This document shows, one piece after another, positions 7,867 through 12,110 of a stretch of 12,110 nucleotides of DNA (within the stretch, counting starts at the first letter, position 1; every line of letters starts with the position of its first letter). The notes beneath the pieces are model-generated. The model saw only the letters and a list, made by a program, of their open reading frames with translations. It was not told the DNA's origin and made no database searches. Origin of the DNA: Pseudomonadota bacterium (lineage in GTDB: Bacteria > Pseudomonadota > Gammaproteobacteria > Steroidobacterales > Rariloculaceae); contig VYEH01000161.1 in NCBI GenBank assembly GCA_009843005.1, positions 1 through 12,110 of the forward strand, in the 5' to 3' direction. The position numbers were made by a program, and so were the translations under genes.

Positions 7867-9780
7867 ATGTCCGCCACCGCCCCCCTGCCGCAACTGACGC
7901 TGAAAGCGATCATCCTGGGACTGTTGCTGTCCATGGTGCTGGCGGGCGCCAACGCCTACCTCGGGCTGTTTGCCGGGATGACCGTTTCGGCCTCCATCCC
8001 CGCGGCGGTGATTTCCATGGCTATCCTCAAGCTGTTCAGGGATTCGAACATCCTCGAGAACAACATCGTGCAGACGGCCGCATCCGCCGGCGAATCGCTG
8101 GCTGCGGGCGTGATCTTCACGCTGCCCGCGTTGATCATTCTCGGCTACTGGAATGTCTTCTCCTACCCGTGGGTAGGCGTCATCGCCGGACTGGGCGGCC
8201 TGCTCGGCGTCCTGTTCACGGTGCCGCTGCGCCGTTCGCTGATCGTTGAGGAACAGCTCACCTACCCCGAGGGCACCGCAACCGCGGAGGTGCTGAAGGT
8301 CGGCGCCGCTCCGGGCCGGGGCGCGAAGCTGCTAGCCATCGCGGCAGTTCTCGGGGCACTCACCAAGTTCGCCGAAACCGGCCTGCGGCTGTGGGCCAGT
8401 TCCATCCAGGCCGCCGGTTACCTGGGTTCGAGCACCATCGCCTACGTGGGCATGAACCTCTCGCCGGCGCTGATCAGCGTCGGTTACATCGTCGGGCTGA
8501 ACATCGCCGTGCTGGTCTTCCTGGGGGGCGCGATCTCCTGGTACGTGGCAATCCCGATCTATTCGAGCCTCTATCTCGACTCGGACCCGGCGCTGGCGGT
8601 GCAGTTCGCGGCCGGCACCGGCGCCACGGATCTGGCGTTCGCGATCTGGACCTCCAAGAACCGCTACCTGGGCGTCGGCGCGATGCTCATCGGCGGCATC
8701 TGGGCGCTGATCTCCATGCGCGGATCGCTGTTTTCGGGGATCCGCAGCGGACTGCGGCCGAGCAGCGCGAGCACCGGCGCCGGCTACGACCACCGCCAGC
8801 ACGACACCCCCATGAAACTGGTCATCTGGGGCGTGGTCGCATTCGTCATTCCCATCTTCCTGCTCTACCAGGTGATCGTCGGCGCAGCGGGCGTGGCCCT
8901 GGCCATGACCCTGATCATGGTGATCACCGGCTTCCTGTTCTCGTCGGTAGCGGCCTACATGGCGGGACTAGTGGGTTCCTCCAATAACCCGATCTCAGGG
9001 ATCACCATTGCCACCATCCTCTTCACATCGCTCCTGCTGGTCTGGCTGATGGGCGGCGATGCCGCCAGCGGACCCGCCGCGGCGATCATGGTCGGTGCGG
9101 TGGTGTGCTGCGCGGCCGCCATCGCGGGGGACAACCTGCAGGACCTCAAGGCCGGCTACATCGTCGGGGCGACGCCCTGGCGGCAGCAGCTCATGCAGGG
9201 TGTGGGGGTGATCTCCGCCGTGCTGGTGATGGCGCCCATCCTGAACCTGCTGCTGCAGGCGTACGGCATCGGCGCGCCCACACAGGAACAGCCCAATGCC
9301 CTGCTGGCGCCACAGGCCACGCTCATGGCGTCGGTGGCGCAGGGCGTCTTCGGCGCCGGGCTGCCCTGGGGCATGGTCGCCATGGGGGTGCTGATCGGCG
9401 CGGCCATCATCGCGGTCGACGAGGTCCTCAAGGCCCGGGGATCTACCTGGCGCGCGCCGGTACTGGCCGTCGCCGTGGGCATCTACCTGCCCTTGGAGCT
9501 GGCCACGCCGATCCTCATCGGCGGCCTGGCGGCGCACTTTGCCAACCGCTTCAACCGCCGCGAGAGCGGCGGCGATGCCGGGCGCGGGCGCAACGGCATC
9601 CTGTTCGCCTCGGGCCTGATCACCGGTGAAGCATTGATCGGCATCCTCATCGCGGTCCCGATCGTCGCCAGCGGCAATCCGGACGTGCTCGCCATTGCCG
9701 CGGAGTTGCCCGCCATCGTCGGATTCCTGGTGATCGCCGGACTGGTCGCCTACCTGTACCGCGTGGCGACGCGGGACTGA
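7867..9780 (+). CDS. OPT-family oligopeptide transporter
   Basis: Inner-membrane transporter of the OPT family (prokaryotic COG1297 branch), 637 residues with many hydrophobic helices, matching the family's length. Hallmarks are ENNIVQTAASAGESLAAG near residues 61-78 (the conserved NxVQTxxSAGES block), VEEQLTYPEGTATAEVLKVG at about 127-146, GLVGSSNNPISGIT near 367-380, and GDNLQDLKAGYIVGATP near 421-437. Members import oligopeptides and, in some branches, metal chelates; the substrate here is unknown. Start choice: TTG at 7837 gives an unlikely leader (MGAPTARD). ATG at 7861 has no room for a ribosome binding site. ATG at 7867 has GAGA about 7 nt upstream and gives MSATAPLPQLTL. The last two starts differ by only two codons. 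The aminotransferase gene follows after 76 bp on the same strand. Confidence 0.92.
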   Translation: MSATAPLPQLTLKAIILGLLLSMVLAGANAYLGLFAGMTVSASIPAAVISMAILKLFRDSNILENNIVQTAASAGESLAAGVIFTLPALIILGYWNVFSYPWVGVIAGLGGLLGVLFTVPLRRSLIVEEQLTYPEGTATAEVLKVGAAPGRGAKLLAIAAVLGALTKFAETGLRLWASSIQAAGYLGSSTIAYVGMNLSPALISVGYIVGLNIAVLVFLGGAISWYVAIPIYSSLYLDSDPALAVQFAAGTGATDLAFAIWTSKNRYLGVGAMLIGGIWALISMRGSLFSGIRSGLRPSSASTGAGYDHRQHDTPMKLVIWGVVAFVIPIFLLYQVIVGAAGVALAMTLIMVITGFLFSSVAAYMAGLVGSSNNPISGITIATILFTSLLLVWLMGGDAASGPAAAIMVGAVVCCAAAIAGDNLQDLKAGYIVGATPWRQQLMQGVGVISAVLVMAPILNLLLQAYGIGAPTQEQPNALLAPQATLMASVAQGVFGAGLPWGMVAMGVLIGAAIIAVDEVLKARGSTWRAPVLAVAVGIYLPLELATPILIGGLAAHFANRFNRRESGGDAGRGRNGILFASGLITGEALIGILIAVPIVASGNPDVLAIAAELPAIVGFLVIAGLVAYLYRVATRD

Positions 9781-9856
9781 CCGGAACCCCGCACCTGACG
9801 ACCACGATGCTTATTTCCACCATGCGACATAAATCGAACATGAACGCCTGAAGGTC

Positions 9857-11005
9857 ATGCCCACCCCCGAGAGCAAACTCCCCGACGTAGGGACAACAAT
9901 TTTCACGGTGATGTCCAAACTCGCCGAGGACTGCGGCGCGATCAACCTCTCCCAGGGTTTCCCGGATTTTCAACCGCCGGATGAACTGCTGGAACGGGTC
10001 AGCCATCACCTGAAGGCCGGACGCAATCAATACCCGCCCATGATCGGAGTGGCCTCCCTGCGTGAGGAGATTGCGGGGAAACTGGCCAGCCTCTACGGGG
10101 TCCATCCCGACCCCGACTCCGAGATTACCGTAACCAGCGGCGGAACCGAGGCGCTGTTCTGCGCCATACACGCTATCGTACGGGCTGGCGACGAAGTCAT
10201 CGTCTTCGATCCCGCCTACGATTCATACGACCCGGCGATCCGCCTCGCCGGCGGCATTCCGGTCCACATCCCCCTGCGCGCTCCGGGCTTCGATCCGGAC
10301 TGGGAACGCATCCGGGCAAGCATCAGCCGGCGAACGCGTCTCGTGGTCATCAACACGCCCCACAACCCCACGGGCACCGTACTCACGGAGCAGGATCTCG
10401 GACGGCTCGCGAACCTGATTGCACCCTTCGAAACCTACGTCCTGAGCGACGAGGTCTACGAACACATCGTCTTCGACGGCCGGCGCCATGCCAGCGTGCT
10501 GGCCGACGAGGCGCTCGCAGCCCGCAGTTTCGCCGTGTTCTCGTTCGGCAAGACCTATCACGCCACCGGCTGGAAGGTGGGGTATTGCGTCGCGCCGGCG
10601 GCATTGACGACGGAGTTCCGGCGCGTACATCAATTCAATACGTTCACCACGACCACGCCGCTACAGCATGCGCTTGCGGACTACCTGGCCCGATGCCCCG
10701 AGCACTACCTGGGGTTGCCGGATTTCTACCAGGAGAAACGGGACCTGTTCCTGCGGCTGATGGAGCGCTCACGATTCCGGCTGACACCCTCGGCGGGCAC
10801 TTACTTCCAGTTGGCCGACTACAGCGATGTCTCTGACCTGCCCGACGCCGAGATGGCCCGATGGCTCACGAAGGAACACGGGGTCGCGGTCATCCCCGTG
10901 TCCGCGTTCTACGAAGACCCGCCGGAGATGCGCTATATCCGGTTCTGCTTTGCCAAGGAGTCCGCGACCCTGACGGAGGCGGCGCAGCGACTGTCAAGTC
11001 TCTGA
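9857..11005 (+). CDS. ybdL: methionine aminotransferase, YbdL type (PLP-dependent, class I/II)
   Basis: Cytoplasmic fold-type I aminotransferase. The 382 residues match E. coli YbdL closely throughout: SKLPDVGTTIFTVMS, INLSQGFPDF, NQYPPMIGV, NTPHNPTG, SDEVYEHIVF, SFGKTYHATGWKVGYCVAP and the C-terminal IRFCFAKESATL. Lys232 in SFGKTYH is the Schiff-base lysine for PLP. Asn170, Asp198 and Tyr201 are the usual cofactor contacts, and the Arg of IRFCFAK binds the substrate carboxylate. YbdL prefers methionine, then His and Phe, and transfers the amino group to 2-oxo acids; a role in methionine salvage or amino-acid use is likely. GAAGG precedes the ATG but with only 2 nt spacing, which is short. 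No other start is better, since the family N-terminus begins here. It lies 76 bp after the OPT transporter on the same strand and may be co-transcribed. Confidence 0.94.
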   Translation: MPTPESKLPDVGTTIFTVMSKLAEDCGAINLSQGFPDFQPPDELLERVSHHLKAGRNQYPPMIGVASLREEIAGKLASLYGVHPDPDSEITVTSGGTEALFCAIHAIVRAGDEVIVFDPAYDSYDPAIRLAGGIPVHIPLRAPGFDPDWERIRASISRRTRLVVINTPHNPTGTVLTEQDLGRLANLIAPFETYVLSDEVYEHIVFDGRRHASVLADEALAARSFAVFSFGKTYHATGWKVGYCVAPAALTTEFRRVHQFNTFTTTTPLQHALADYLARCPEHYLGLPDFYQEKRDLFLRLMERSRFRLTPSAGTYFQLADYSDVSDLPDAEMARWLTKEHGVAVIPVSAFYEDPPEMRYIRFCFAKESATLTEAAQRLSSL

Positions 11006-11075
11006 GCATGGCTCCCGGTCCCTGCCGAACTTGCGCAACGCCGCCTGGCATTGACGCATTTTCAAGCATCCGGCG
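11006..11075. other. convergent intergenic gap, no terminator recognised
   Basis: The aminotransferase gene and the DUF4143 gene end facing each other here. I see no stable hairpin followed by a T-run on either strand. Confidence 0.4.
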
Positions 11076-12110
11076 TCATGCCCACAACTGGCTGACCGGC
11101 ATGGCGAAAAGCCTGTCTCCCGCGCGCTGAATGCGCTCGCCATCATGCAATACGATACCGCCGGAGAAAACTTCGTCGGTCACCGACCTGAGACGCTTCA
11201 GGCCGCGAAAATCCTCCGGCTTCGCCGTGGCGCCCGCCTTGACCTCGATTCCGACAATCCGGCCGGCTTTCTCGACCACGAAGTCCACTTCCAACTTGTC
11301 CTTGTCGCGGTAGTGACTGACGGATACAAATGAAGAAGATTGCCCGGCGATCTTCGCCAGTTCAGCGTGCACGAATCCTTCGAGCAGCGGGCCGAGCTTG
11401 TTGCGGTCCGCTCTCAGATCTTTCGCGCTGTCGCCGCGAAGCGCGGCGAGTAGTCCCGTATCGAGAAAATGGAGCTTGGGCGTCCTGACCAGGCGCTTGA
11501 GCCGATTCGAGTGCCAGGCTCGTATCCGACGGACGATGAACATCTGTTCCAGCAGTGTCAGCCAGCGGTCAACTGTCTTGCTGTCGACGCCAAGGGGCGC
11601 GGCCAGCGCGGAGAGATTGGTCAACCGGCCGGATTCGGCCGCGGCAAATTCGAGCATTCGCGAAAGCACGTCCGTCTTGGCAACCGCAGAAATCTCTGCC
11701 GCATCGCGTTGCGTCAGCGCGCGGGCATAAGCCCTCAGCCAGGCGACGCGCCGCGTTGCATTGTTGCGCCTGAGCGCTTCCGGATAGCCGCCAGCGACAA
11801 TGCGCTCGATCAATTCCGGCGTCCGCCCGGTTTCCCGATAGGCCGGAAAGTCGCCGGTAAAAGCGCGGGTGAGAAATTCGGGGACATCGCATTGTTCTAT
11901 CTCTGCCTGCGTGAATGGCAGCAGTTCAAGCGTCTCGACCCTTCCAGCCAGCGAATCCGGCGAAATGGTGCTGCGGAACAACTCGACCGACCCCGTGATC
12001 AGGAACCGTCCAGGTCGCGGATCGTCGTCGACGGACTGCTTCATGGACAGGATCAGCTCCGGCGCCCGCTGAATCTCGTCGATCACCGCCCGGTCGATTC
12101 CACGCATGAA
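11076..12110 (-). CDS. AAA_14/DUF4143 ATPase, N-terminus outside the window
   Basis: The C-terminal 344 residues of an ATPase of the AAA_14-DUF4143 type, of unknown cellular role. The frame is still open at the right edge (the codon before the first visible Met reads Phe), so the Met at 12107 is probably internal. From that Met, the Walker B motif AVIDEIQRAPELI is at residues 8-20, GRFLITGS (sensor 1 region) at 33-40 and LAGRVETLELLPFT at 53-66. The DUF4143 part follows, with HFLDTGLLAAL (213-223) and the PD-(D/E)xK-like pattern LEVDFVVEKAGRIVGIEVKAG (Asp275, Glu288, Lys290). The P-loop (GxRxxGKTTL) expected about 60-90 residues earlier lies beyond the window. Such genes are often scattered, strain-variable cargo. 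Codon use looks somewhat less G/C-biased at third positions than in its neighbours (impression, not measured), which would fit transfer. Confidence 0.88.
   Translation of the reverse strand, partial: FMRGIDRAVIDEIQRAPELILSMKQSVDDDPRPGRFLITGSVELFRSTISPDSLAGRVETLELLPFTQAEIEQCDVPEFLTRAFTGDFPAYRETGRTPELIERIVAGGYPEALRRNNATRRVAWLRAYARALTQRDAAEISAVAKTDVLSRMLEFAAAESGRLTNLSALAAPLGVDSKTVDRWLTLLEQMFIVRRIRAWHSNRLKRLVRTPKLHFLDTGLLAALRGDSAKDLRADRNKLGPLLEGFVHAELAKIAGQSSSFVSVSHYRDKDKLEVDFVVEKAGRIVGIEVKAGATAKPEDFRGLKRLRSVTDEVFSGGIVLHDGERIQRAGDRLFAMPVSQLWA

Overview
The window is high-GC DNA with dense coding and short intergenic gaps, most consistent with a gammaproteobacterium. The taxonomic hints are dtd next to tat genes, a TatABC-type system with a distinct TatB, and a YbdL-type methionine aminotransferase. 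No rRNA or tRNA gene is present to fix the taxon, so this is inference.

Layout, left to right. Positions 1-327 hold no convincing complete gene, only a possible 3' end of a gene entering from the left. Next comes dtd (D-aminoacyl-tRNA deacylase, +), then tatA (+). A 1.8 kb gene on the opposite strand follows; it encodes an exported protein with an N-terminal c-type heme domain and a C-terminal beta-propeller. Then come tatB, tatC and a POT/PTR2 proton-coupled peptide transporter (all +), each overlapping the next by 4 bp and so probably one transcript. Converging on these is a lipoprotein sulfatase (-). Divergent from the sulfatase is a large OPT-family transporter (+), followed 76 bp later by a methionine aminotransferase (+). 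At the right edge a DUF4143-type ATPase (-) runs out of the window, so its N-terminus is missing.

How the genes fit together. The tat genes build the twin-arginine translocase, but the usual tatABC order is split by the antisense heme-propeller gene, leaving tatA with dtd and tatBC with the peptide transporter. Two unrelated peptide-transporter families (POT and OPT), a periplasmic sulfatase lipoprotein and a methionine/aromatic aminotransferase suggest scavenging of peptides, amino acids and perhaps sulfate esters. That link is inferred from proximity.

The points most worth a second look are: the tat split; the unassigned heme c/propeller protein with several histidines in its propeller; and non-canonical residues at normally conserved sites in the sulfatase (CAHSR for CxPxR, GKWN for GKWH), in Dtd (Pro77 for the Ser of SQxxL) and in TatB (Arg21 for the hinge Gly). 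No CRISPR array, insertion sequence, tRNA or convincing rho-independent terminator was seen.
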